Of a stretch of DNA of 64,000 nt, positions 32,546 to 43,348 are shown piece after piece. Source of the stretch: Plenodomus lindquistii (lineage: Eukaryota; Ascomycota; Dothideomycetes; Pleosporales; Leptosphaeriaceae); the NCBI GenBank assembly GCA_025504975.1, contig JANUWI010000009.1, forward strand, positions 992,001 through 1,056,000, given 5' to 3'. A program made the position numbers and the translations under genes. Each line of letters opens with the position of its first letter. The stretch's first letter is position 1. Under the pieces are notes generated by a model, which was given only the letters and a program-made list of their open reading frames with translations, ran no database searches and was not told the origin of the DNA.

Positions 32546-35500
32546 AGTGGGAATCCGACTGGTGGGCAAGACGAGCAACTGTCGACGAGGGACAAGTTTA
32601 TACGAGGGGTAGGAGGGTTTGTGAATGCAGAGATAAGAGTGACTGGGGCAGCGCGTGCTTATAAGGTAAGCGATCAGGGTACGATTGACTGATCTCGGTC
32701 TACAGCGGGCTGCGGGGCTAACTGTAGTAAGGTGAATATTAGGCTGGCCGTGGCCAAGAGGCGTCGCCGAACTGTTTCCGTGGGATGAAGAAGCACGGAG
32801 TTCTGGAAACACGCCCTGGGGTTCGCGCCGCCGCCCCCAAGTACTGCAAGCCCACTTTGCTATCTCCTCCGCTAAGACGCGTTGGACCATGGATACGTTG
32901 CTGGAAATAGCTGCCCAATCCCGCGGGCTCCATTTGTACGCTGCAACAGCGTGCTGGCTTTGTCTCTCCCAAGTTCGCAGCAGCCGCTCCATTCATTGTG
33001 CTGACGGCAGTACAAAGCGCGCATGCGGGTTGGCGCGGCGCTCGGAACGCACAGCCTTGCACCTTCCGACTTTGACCGCTTTGATGCTGGAAAGCGTCGC
33101 CAATGGGTTGGGGACTGCAGCTAAATTTACCCAATCCATACCCGCCAAACAGCCTGTTGTGAGATATCGCGCACACACCGCTCCACACTCGACGGGGCCG
33201 CTCTGCTCGCTCTGCGCATGCTTTTGCCGCTATCGTGACATGTCCAGTCGTTTCGCGACACTTGCATGCGCCCACGATTCTGGAAACGAGCCGAGAAGGG
33301 CGTTGCCGGCTTTTGACATTGTGGCGGCGACAGAGATAAAGCGCAGCCAATGGCAGTAATTCTGGCAACCCGGCCTCGTCATGCGGCCCTGATTCAACAC
33401 GTCTCCAGCTTCGTTTCTTGTAGTCAAGTTAGTCATAGCCGACGGGTCAATACTCTACACAGTACACTGCTCTCCGACCCCCGGGCCCCAAGCATGCTGA
33501 GCAGCAGTTCGGTGGGACACTGAGGCAAATGGCTGTCGCTGCATTTGTCAAAGGGCTCCCTGATCCGACGCCCCAACGCCTCCCCCCAGCATGCTAGCCC
33601 GCGCCCACTCTGCTCTACATGGCAAAACCCCACAGCGGTGGCATTTGGCATCTTCGCGTCGAAACGGTAGAAGCGCCGACGTTGTCGAAAAAGCCGCATC
33701 GCGATGTCGGCTCAGCCTGCATGCAGAGAGGGTCGCCCGCAGACGTTGGGCTTAGCGGGGGGCGGGCCTGCAGTCGATCCTGTGGACCCTGCCACGCCTG
33801 CCGCACACAGAGATAAGCCTCTTTGCGACTTACGTTTTGCAATCAGCTAACGCCCGCCGCTGCTCAGCGTGCTGTGCCATGTCTGCGCATGCAATTCACA
33901 ACACACAGTCTGTGGCTATCGTCGTGGTCCAACACAGCCCTTGAGGGGCCAGTGGACATGGACAACAGCCTCGATAAAGACGAGCCTAAGCGTAGGGCTG
34001 CAGATGGTCCCTGTGGCGGTCTAGCGACCCGCTTGGACTAAGGCGAGATATCGAGTCCAGGTGCGAGAATGCTTGACTCTGGCCCATACTGCAATTGTAT
34101 CAAAGCGCGTGCTGATCCAAGGTCCTCCAACTCATCCATTGGTAGCACCATGGACCCGGTCTCCCGCTGAGCTGAGACGTGATTCCTCTGGTACGTGCAA
34201 GGTACGCTAGACGCCGTCCATCAGTGCAGTGTCGCAACCACAACATCCATCCCACGGTCTGACGTTCATCTTCATCTACTCGAGCAGATAAATGGTGCGT
34301 GCTGTAGGGACACACGCCTTGCCGCTCCAAAGTCAGGGCTTGCCTGATGCCACCAGGTTGTATAAACAACATAGACCAAGGTACAGCCAAGTCGTACATA
34401 GTACGTCTGCGGCACGCGTAACCACACGCCCTTGTCGCGGCGCGTCCCGCCTCGTCTCTGTCCATGTCGTCCATCACGTGCAGCTCTCTGCGACTTTGGC
34501 TCAGTGGCGAGTGCGGCCGTACCTGCAGTAAAGTCCCAGGCTGCGGTCGACGTTATCCGGAGCGACACGGAGCGGTCTGGGGGACACGGGCGATTTGTCG
34601 GGAACTAAGCGTCCGGAGATAACACCAGCAGAGTGGGTAAACCTGGCGTAAGTCTGTCGGGGAGAGCTGGAGTTGCTGACACCTCTTGCAGACCCGTTCA
34701 CGCAGCCCTACGCATTCTTCCTCGACTCCGTCATACCAACTAGGCACCGGCTGTTCGTACCCGCTCCTAGATAAGTGATCATGCTTAGCCGTGCATTACA
34801 TGTCGAGTCTCGGTTGCGGCCTCCTCAGCACGTGTATGCCAAGCCCTCTGTGGTGATCCTCGTTGCGATACAGACGGGCAGGCCTGCATCTGAGGTGTAG
34901 CGTGTCGCATGTGTGACGCTCTGAATGACTTCCAGTCTTCTCTCCGTGACTGCTTTCCGTGAAACATGCAACGCAATGGCTGGTTGAATGGTATCGCTCG
35001 GCTGTCCTTGTGTAATGGCTCCTCGTATTGTCGACAGAGTCCGATCGCACTCGGGACTGGCTCGGACTGTCAGACACTACTGCGTATGTTAGTATCTACC
35101 AAAAGATCGAGCTGGATGACCGTAGTGGATGATGACTCGAATTTCTTGTTGCCATGGTCAGCATCTTCCATGGATTGTCATGCGTGGATGTATCATTGAA
35201 AAAAGTCTCGCACAATTTTTTCCAACGAAAGTTACGAGGGTATTCCTCGCGTGAGGAATGGTCATGCTCGTCACAAGCCATAAAGGGGACTAAACAGGTA
35301 GGTGATCAAGAGTTGTATCAATCTCGCGTGAACTGGAGGTGTGCAAACACCACGTGCACGCACGAGCCCCATGCTGCGTATCCTCGACATTACCGATGAG
35401 CGGACTACGTCAGCGACAAGGGGGAATGGTATGCAAGACGACAGACAGTAACGACGAAATTGGGAGCAACAAGATTGCTTTGTTCATGTTGGCGATTTGT

Positions 35501-36627
35501 CGCTCTTGACATGAAGTTGACAATGGGGGTAGTTCGGACTACAGCTTGTGGCCAATCAGAGACTATCATGAGGTAAGAAGAATCAGGTGCTCTTTCTCGC
35601 CCGCAGCAGTTGTCAATAGGATCCATTGGATTAGCCCCAACTACTACGTCGAGTAATGCAGAGTATTAATGGTTTCATGACGACTGTTCAGCCATCTTTG
35701 TGTCTATTCTCGCTTCTATCTGGACGCTACCAGAACGTAATCGGATACGACTGTCAGTTGGCATATGCAGGTGCGATTGAGTCTATCAGAACTTGTCAAG
35801 GCTGTAATCGACGAGGCAACTATGGCGAGCAGAGGGTGCACTCGCCATTCAAGAAATACTCTCGATGAGACAAGCAAGACGTCTTGATGACACGGGTGAT
35901 GCGGGATATAGATTAGTCGAGGTTCTGGACCCTTGATGCTGAAGAAGCGTGGGTGAGTCGCGGAAACCCCTGACGCTAAAGATTAGCGACGAAAATCACC
36001 AAAAGTCAGTCGACATGGCGCCGGCAGAGTGGTAAAGTTTTGGTACGACCAAGACTGGGTGCAAAGATGGCGTGGCTTGAATCGGTGCCATACTCTAGCC
36101 GTCGACATGAGGGTACACCGTATGTATGTAGGCACCATGAAGGTAGGGGTAGGCGGCGGGGGCAAGCAACGTGTGGTGTGAGGTGGGCTGCTGCAGGTAC
36201 GACAATGGCGGATTGGGCGGAAGAGGCTATCCGCGAGGTCCCACTTGTATGTACTACTCTATGGTACAGTAGAGTACCGTTACATACCGAGTACAACTCT
36301 ACACGCGAGTGAGCCGATGGGCGGCGAGTCAGTAGGGCACATGGCTCAGGGCCGGCGCGAGAACGAGCACTGCAGCCTCCGGGATGGTTGCCGCCATGTA
36401 TTCTAGCTGCTGCAGTCAAGTTTCAGGCCGAGTTAGCACCAGCCGTGATTGATCGACGCCGGGGTGCTGCTAGAGTTGCTTTTACGCTTTCGTCTGGTCC
36501 CTTTGCTCTACACAGCACACCACAGCACAGCACGCCCTCCCCCTACCACAGAATACCATCTGGGTGACGGACGCAAGACGCAATGGGCCTGTGAGAGCGA
36601 CAGTGAGAGCGACAACTGCCAGCGACC
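32546..36627. other. Gene-poor 4-kb stretch upstream of glnA
   Basis: Divergent spacer between glnA (-) and the large disordered-protein gene (+). Beyond the glnA promoter I find no ORF with motifs or convincing composition on either strand, no tRNA and no transposon ends. Minor features are a 7-bp perfect hairpin (ATTCCTC/GAGGAAT) near 35240 and a small inverted repeat near 36257-36280. Confidence 0.5.
32631..33340 (-). promoter_or_regulatory. glnA upstream region with scattered GATA motifs
   Basis: HGATAR matches at 32631-32636, 32860-32865, 33230-33235 and 33335-33340 (either strand) lie within 840 bp upstream of the glnA ATG. Nitrogen-regulated fungal genes usually have several such sites; binding is not shown. 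Confidence 0.35.
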
Positions 36628-39600
36628 ATGCACCGACACGCCCTCTCCGACACGGGCGACGCCAGCAACCTCATGTCGGCCCGCTCGAGCAGGGCGCACA
36701 GCTTCAGCAGCGTCGCCAGCTCCGCCACCTTGCACATGCCCACCACGGTCCGCCCGCCGCCTGCCTACATTGCCGCCGCCGTTGCCTCGCAGATTGTCAC
36801 CGACGCGCACAATGCCCAGCTGCGCCTCGAGGACCCCCACAGCGACGAGCTCGAGAACGCCGTCTTCGCCGAGCCCGCGCTGGGCCTGCTCAACGCCTTC
36901 CTCGACCACCTGCTGTTTGCCGTCCTCAGCGCTGCCCGCGCGCCCTCGCTGGCCGCCATCCGCCCGGCCATTACCCATGTGCTCAAGCCGCGCCTGGCCC
37001 GCGACGCCCTCGACGCCGCCGACGAGGAGCTGCAGGGGCTGCTTGCGGGCGACGACGACGACGACGACGACCATGACGACAGCCACAACGGCGACGCCGC
37101 CGCCGCCGCCAGCTGGGACGTGGACAAGGTGTGGAAGCGCACCCGCCTGCGCATCATGGTCTACACGCGCCTGGGCGAGCTCGAGGACGAGGACGAGGAG
37201 CGCCATGTCCAGCAGGAGCGCGCGCTCAGCATGGACGACGGCGGCGGCGACGATGCCGGGCTCGTGTCGTGGGCCGCCGCCATCCTCCTCACCTCAGTCG
37301 TCGAGTACATCGCCGAGCAGACGCTGCTGGTCGCGGGCGCCGCCGCCTATGCGCGCGTGGCCGCCAGGCTGAAGAAGCTCGCCCACCACACACACCACGC
37401 ACACGAGCCCACCATCGAGCGCCTGGTCATTGAGGAGCCTGACGTGGAGAAGATTGCCCTCAACTCGGCCCTTGGCCGCCTGTGGAGGACCTGGCGCAAG
37501 CGTGTGCGCTCGCCCGCCACCCCGATGGCTGTCTCGAGCTACTCGAGCCTGCACCTGCGCAAAGCCAGCCGAGACATGGTCGACGAGACGACGCACGACG
37601 AGCCCGCCCTTCCCGACCACACGCCGACCGAGGCCGACATTGCCTCAAACATTCCCCTCCCCCAGGGCGACAACGATGTCAACGAGATCGAGGTGCCCGG
37701 CCTTGCCCGCGCCTTTGACGACAACGACGACGACAGCATTGGCTCACAGACGCCTGTTCAGCGCCCACAGCGGCCATCGAGTGTCATTGCCCCCTTATCC
37801 GCCCTGGCTCGGGGCATCGGGTCGAACAAAGAACGCCCGCTCTCTCTACCCATGCGCGCCGCTCCGCCATTCACTGTGTCCCCGCACGCCCCTCCCGCGC
37901 CCTCCACTTCTTCGGAAAGCGGCGAGTTGCCCTTCGAAACACCCATGGAACGCTTCGACGACGCGGATTCGTACATCGACGAGCCCGATGACGAGGACAT
38001 TGAGAGACAAAGAGAGGCCACGCGCCAGCAATTGGAGAGCCCCGTAGAGCCCATGCAGACTCGAGAGCTCCCCTTTGGCACACCATCGGCCACGAGCGGG
38101 GCACAAGCCCAGGGCGTCCTCACACACGGCTATGAAAGCGAGCCGAAAGTGCTGCGCTCCAAAAGAATGTCAGTCGAGAGACCTGGCCCGCCTGGCCTTG
38201 TGCGATCCTTCTCCAAGCAAAACTCGAGTCGTCGTTCATCACAGCAGACCCCTGTAGCGACCCCAATCGCGTCTCCCATCCCCACACAACGCGAAGAAGG
38301 CACGTCTTACCTCAATGATGAGCCCTCTGAAGACGAGGCAGAGACCCGACAAAAGACAATTGGTGTTGCGCGCACATCCAATGTCCCCATCCGCTCCACA
38401 TCGCAATCCACATCTGAATCAGCTCGTGCCAAAGGAAAGGCTCCCGGCTATGGTGGTTCTGTACAAGTTGCCCCACGGCAGGTTGAACCCACATCAGCCC
38501 CAGCTCAGAGCAACCCTACGACCGAAGCAAAACCTCGGCTGCCTGAGCGTGCTGCTGCTAGGGAAGTCCCCTTTCCTCAGCGGCAAACCTCGCAATCTAC
38601 ACGATTCATGCAGCCCATACAGACTAATGGCCATTCATCCGTAAACAGCGGCAACGTAGCTAGCGTCTCGCAGTCCCAAAGCTCCATCAGTCTAATCAAT
38701 CCAGCTCGCAAGCAGGTGTCATCCGCTTCATCATCGCATAATGGATCTACGCTGGAGATTGACAGTAGTCAGGCCACCAAAGTGACTGAAGTCGCCGCAC
38801 CTCGTCATAGTCCGACCCTCAAGAGCAGTCCCGCCACGAGCAGCCCAAAGCGCAGCTCTCCGCAATCTGCTGACAGCCCCGTAATCGTCTCCGAAAACCA
38901 AGGACAACGCACTTCAATAAGCGACTCGCCGCGCTCACAGGTCATCTCCCACGACAGATCGTTGTCGGACAAAACTTCTTTGAAGCGCGTTATTTCCTCA
39001 GCTTCCTCGGTGAAGAAGTCGAATGGGGCTGCTATTTCGAGCGGACGAGAGTCAACAGCAAGCCACCGCTCCCGCGGGCTAAGTGGGCGTATGTCAGAAG
39101 AAGATCGAGAGCGCGAGTTTGACTCTTTGGTCAAGGGGCAAGAGACAGTCAAGTTCACGCTAACACCGCAAAATATGCGAGCTCTTGACGTACGGCATGT
39201 CATCTCTAGTTCCTTCAACATTCTAACATTTGGCAGGAAACACCGCTAGCGGACAAGGCAGAACCTCCCAAGCCTGCCTCACCACTCTCGAACGTTACAG
39301 TGTACCCTCGCGTCAACCCTGAGGATAGCCAATTCGGTACTGGCAATCTACCCAAGAGGACATTCTCAAGGAACAGGGGGCCCGGTCCTATCGTAGCGAA
39401 CCACAAGCCGTCGCCAAGCAGGAAGGTAGTATCCAAGCCGATGGCAAGGGAAGCTCGAATCGACACAGAGTCCCTGCGCGATTTCGCGGACTTCATACGC
39501 TCCACTGGGCCATCGCCGGGACAAGAAAAACCTGTGCAGCCTTTCGTTGGTGTCAATGGCGCACCAAATTCCACAAAAGGTTCCGCCTCCTCCCTTGGCC

Positions 39601-40589
39601 GTAATGGTCCTACGAGCCCACCCTCTGGCCGTACAAATGGCCCCTCTACCAGATTGCGCACGAACATGGAACCTCGTAGCCCGGCAGGCCTAAGTAATGG
39701 CAACGATGATCTAATAGACTTCATCCGACAGGGTCCTCCTAACACGAACGCCGGCCAACCTAGAATACCGCGCAATGTTGCGCCTTTTCGAACTACTGTC
39801 GACTCGGATCAATTCGACACGATGCTCGGCGGTCACGGCACTGTAGAGTCGGCTTTCGGCTCAACATCTTCGACTCTGAACTCGAAGCACTCTGCAAACA
39901 CTGTCAACTCACGCACCGGCCTCATTCCCCCGCCCGGCGTCGTACAGCCAGCCTACTCCAACACCCCACAGCAACTGAGCGGCAGCATGGCCTCGAACGA
40001 GCCAACCATTACACGTACTCGCCGCCGTGTCAAGGACCCTTATGCAATCGACATGTCAGATGATGAGGACGAGGATGGCGATCAGTTGACTGCACTACCT
40101 CCTCCCAGTCAACCCGCTCCGCCGTCAGCTCCACCAGCTCGACAAGAAAGCCTAATGGACTTCCTCAACGGCATGGATCCCCCATCGAACACCAAACCAC
40201 AGCCTTTCATGCTCAGCCAAGAAACTATCTCCGCAGCCCGTGCCCGTGCCGCCGCGTCAAATACCTCCCTTTCTTCGTCTAACGCTACAACACGTAACGG
40301 TACGGGTCCGGGCTTCGGGAACGTCTCTACATCCTCGGTATCTTCTGATGCACCGCGCGCATACAAACCGCGACTACAAGCTCGCGTGCCAGCAGCTGGT
40401 GATGCACGAACAGGTGGTAGTCGAACTGCAACGAGCGATCTCGCAGACTTTTTGAGGGATAGCGGGCCGGACGTGCAGCCCAGGAATGCGTCCCCGCCAG
40501 TACCCTTTGGTAAGATTCCCGAGGAGAAGAAGAGCCGGAAATTCTGGCGGAGCAAGAAGAGCGAGAAGACTTATGGGGATTTACCCTGA
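36628..40589 (+). CDS. Large, mostly disordered protein with a histone-H2A-like segment and repeated short motifs
   Basis: Two exons, 36628-39189 and 39237-40589, joined by a 47-nt intron; 1304 residues. The N-terminal ~290 residues are helical and probably folded: LLNAFLDHLLFAVLSAARAP, ITHVLKPRLARDALDAADEE, WKRTRLRIMVYTRLGELEDE and ILLTSVVEYIAEQTLLVAGA. The last resembles helix 2 of histone H2A (L-x-x-V-L/V-E-Y). An Asp tract lies between them near residue 145. Residues ~300-850 are Ser/Pro/Thr-rich. The C-terminal third carries four copies of a short D-F-[IL] motif near residues 930, 1012, 1158 and 1254. I do not recognise a named family; automated labels such as 'flocculation protein' would reflect composition only. 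A nuclear scaffold role is a guess. Confidence 0.85.
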
Positions 40590-41394
40590 AGAGGTGGATT
40601 TGCGCCTCGCGATGCGTCCCTTCGTACTGCTTTTAGGAAAGTGATGATTATGTGTTTTATTTTATTTTTGGATGTTCCTTTTGAATCGAGGGGTTGTTGT
40701 CTAGATATATTGTTGTTGTCTGGTCATAAGCAGAGGAATACTTGGTTATGGACCGAACTGGAATAGGATAAGATGTGATGGCATGGCAGAACTCATTGTG
40801 TAATCTTTTGTCAATACCCCGTAGTTTGAACAGTTGAGTTGGAAAAAATTAGATATTTTGAACATGCTGCTACGAACACATTGCATGCTCACCTGCCAGC
40901 GATGTTGTTGAAGGTTGAGATGTGATGTCATTGTGCAAAGAAAGTTTCCTCGACGGCGGGCAGCAGCCCTCACCTCCACGTGATCTCGCCGGTCTGATCA
41001 ACGATCGGCCGCGCCCTAGTTGAGCCGAGCCCTCTACTTGAACATAGTCTTGGTAGCTTGATGCCAATCTTCTTCGAACCCTCGCATGGGTTTTACAGTG
41101 AAATCATGAGCATTTCCTCGACGTGTTCATTGTACTTACGGCTAAACCAGGGACACCCTCGGCCTGTGCATCCCGTCAAGAGCCCACGGAAATATTCCGA
41201 GAAGCTCTCCAACAGCTAGCATGCTTTCAACCGCCCAACACACTCTCTTTTCTACTTCCAAGTATGCATTCACGCCAGTACATCTAAACCTACCTCAACT
41301 GGGATTATTTCGGATTCTAGTCTAGTACATTGTTACCATCTGATTATAACGAATTCGCAAGAGTAGGAGTGCAAAAGGGTCAGGTCAGGGAATC
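40590..41394. other. Intergenic, promoter of the lactate dehydrogenase gene
   Basis: No supportable gene or repeat. Marks the transition from the conserved block to the more accessory region. Confidence 0.5.
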
Positions 41395-42971
41395 ATGGCA
41401 GAACAGTATACCTACAACCACAGCGAAGCAAACATTGCGACTCTAATTCAAGCACTATGTGAACACGACATCAAATATACCCTCGATCAAACGTCCCGTA
41501 GCGCAAGAGCAGACACACAATGGTCCCCATCCCCTCCGGCCTACCACCCGCTCCTCGTCATCTTCCCCACATCCACTGAGCAAACGTCCTTGACGCTCGC
41601 AGCATGCTACACCAGGCGTATCGCAGTGACCTCACATTCCGGCGGGACGTCGTTTGGTGGCGCGCTGGCCGCGGTGAGGGGAGGTGTGTGTGTGAGTTTT
41701 GAAAAGATGAACAGGGTGTTGAAAGTCGGGGAGAGTGATTTGGATGTTACGGTGCAGGCGGGGGTGGGATGGGTGGACCTAAATGAGAGACTGAGGAACA
41801 GAGGGGTTTGGTTTCCTGTGGATCCGTCGCCGGGAGCAAAAATAGGTGGCATGGTGAGTCTGAGTCTGATTCTGTCAAGTGTACCATACTTGGCGGAGAA
41901 TTATTTCGGTGATCAATATTCATCTACATATACAATCGATGCTGACGAGAATAATAGGTGGCCATGTCATGCTCAGGCACAAATGCATACCGCTATGGTA
42001 CTATGAAAGAGAATGTAATATCGCTTATTTGCGTATTGGCAAATGGTGATGTCGTAAAGACACATGGCCGACCAAGGAAGTCAGCCGCAGGTTACGACCT
42101 CACTCACCTCATCATTGGCTCAGAAGGTACCCTGGCACTTGTCACAGAAGCAGTACTCCGTCTGCACCCCCTCCCGCGGAACTTGCATGTCGGGCTCGCC
42201 ACCTTCGATACCTTCCAACAAGGCGTCGACATTGTCGTCGCGTTGCAAAAACACGGCCACAAAATCGAAGCACTAGAACTAGCAGACGGACCGCAAATGC
42301 ACTGTGTCAACTTCTCCCGTCTCGCCAAGATGAAGTTTGAAGAGACACCAACACTCTTCATGAAGTTTGCCAGTCCATCGAAACAAATCGTCGACGAGCA
42401 AATTTATATCATCGAGACACTATGCAAGGGCAACAACGCAAAGACCTTTGAAGTCACAAATTCAAACGAGAGGGTAAACATAATATGGGGCGCTCGAAAA
42501 TGCATGGGCACAGCCCTAACCCACATGAAACGTTCGCCCACAGACCTCTTCCTCCACTCCGACTGTGCAGTGCCAATCTCCAACCTTGCCGCCCTGGTCG
42601 CCGGCACACAATCCCTCATCCAAACTGCTTCTGGCGCCGCCTCTTCTTCCACGCCCTGGTTCTGCGCCAACGTCGGCCATATTGGTGACGGTAATGTACA
42701 CAGCAGTATCGTTTGTCCCGCCGAGGATAGAGAGGCTGCAGAGAATGCACTGAGGGATGTTGCGAGGCTGGCGTTGAGGCTCGAGGGTACGGTGACGGGG
42801 GAACATGGAGTGGGTATCGAGTTGAGGGAGGCTTTGGAGGAAGAGGTTGGGAGTGTTGGGGTAGGCGTTATGAGGAGAATTAAGAGAGTGCTGGATGAGA
42901 GGGGGATTTTGAATCCGGACAAGGTGTTCAAATTAGTAGGGCAGGAGGAAGGTGGGAAAGCGAAATTGTAG
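41395..42971 (+). CDS. FAD-linked D-lactate dehydrogenase-like oxidoreductase (VAO/PCMH family)
   Basis: Two exons, 41395-41853 and 41958-42971, with a 104-nt intron, giving 490 residues. The FAD-binding domain shows VTSHSGGTSFGGAL (family GGTS motif), DLDVTVQAGVGWVDLN, FPVDPSPGAKIGGM, then across the splice VAMSCSGTNAYRYGTMKENV and KSAAGYDLTHLIIGSEGTL. The C-terminal cap has WFCANVGHIGDGNVHSSIV and GTVTGEHGVGIELR, typical of D-lactate dehydrogenase (cytochrome). The enzyme oxidises D-lactate to pyruvate and passes electrons to cytochrome c. Unlike mitochondrial members, there is no obvious presequence (MAEQYTYNHSEAN), and the usual GGTSLEGH is GGTSFGGA. So this may be a cytosolic paralogue or act on a related 2-hydroxyacid. 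Confidence 0.88.
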
Positions 42972-43348
42972 GTGGCGAATGGCGCCGCTTGTGGAAATTT
43001 GCTTCGTCGGCGCCCTCCGTGATGTCTCTTACTAGTACTTGCTATGAAGGCGCCTGTTTCTTTGGATGCTCCTGCTGTGTGGGGTTTTGACTGTTCGTAG
43101 CGTTAAAGCGCAGCAAGGGTTTGAAAAAACACAAAGCCCTCAACAACATGCTCGGAATAGACCAGAAAGTGTATAGATGTACTTTATTCAGAACTGCTTG
43201 CATATGTTGGTTCTCCACAGACAATATCAAAGTTTCGCGATAACGGTAACACTGTGGTGGATAGTAAGAAACGAGCTCTTTCGTATTGAATTAAAGATCT
43301 GATCAAGCAATGGCGAACATGTATGACCTTCGCAACGGTCCTCGCTAC
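42972..43348. other. Convergent intergenic
   Basis: 3' flanks of the dehydrogenase (+) and the HET gene (-). No gene seen. Confidence 0.55.

Noticed and set aside
32739..33368. 209-codon minus-strand ORF upstream of glutamine synthetase
   Set aside because: Cys/Arg/Ala-rich, without motif, in a region better explained as promoter.
36508..37206. 232-codon minus-strand ORF opposite the large disordered-protein gene
   Set aside because: Antisense shadow of a GC-rich, acidic coding region (Val and Gly runs mirror the Asp tract).
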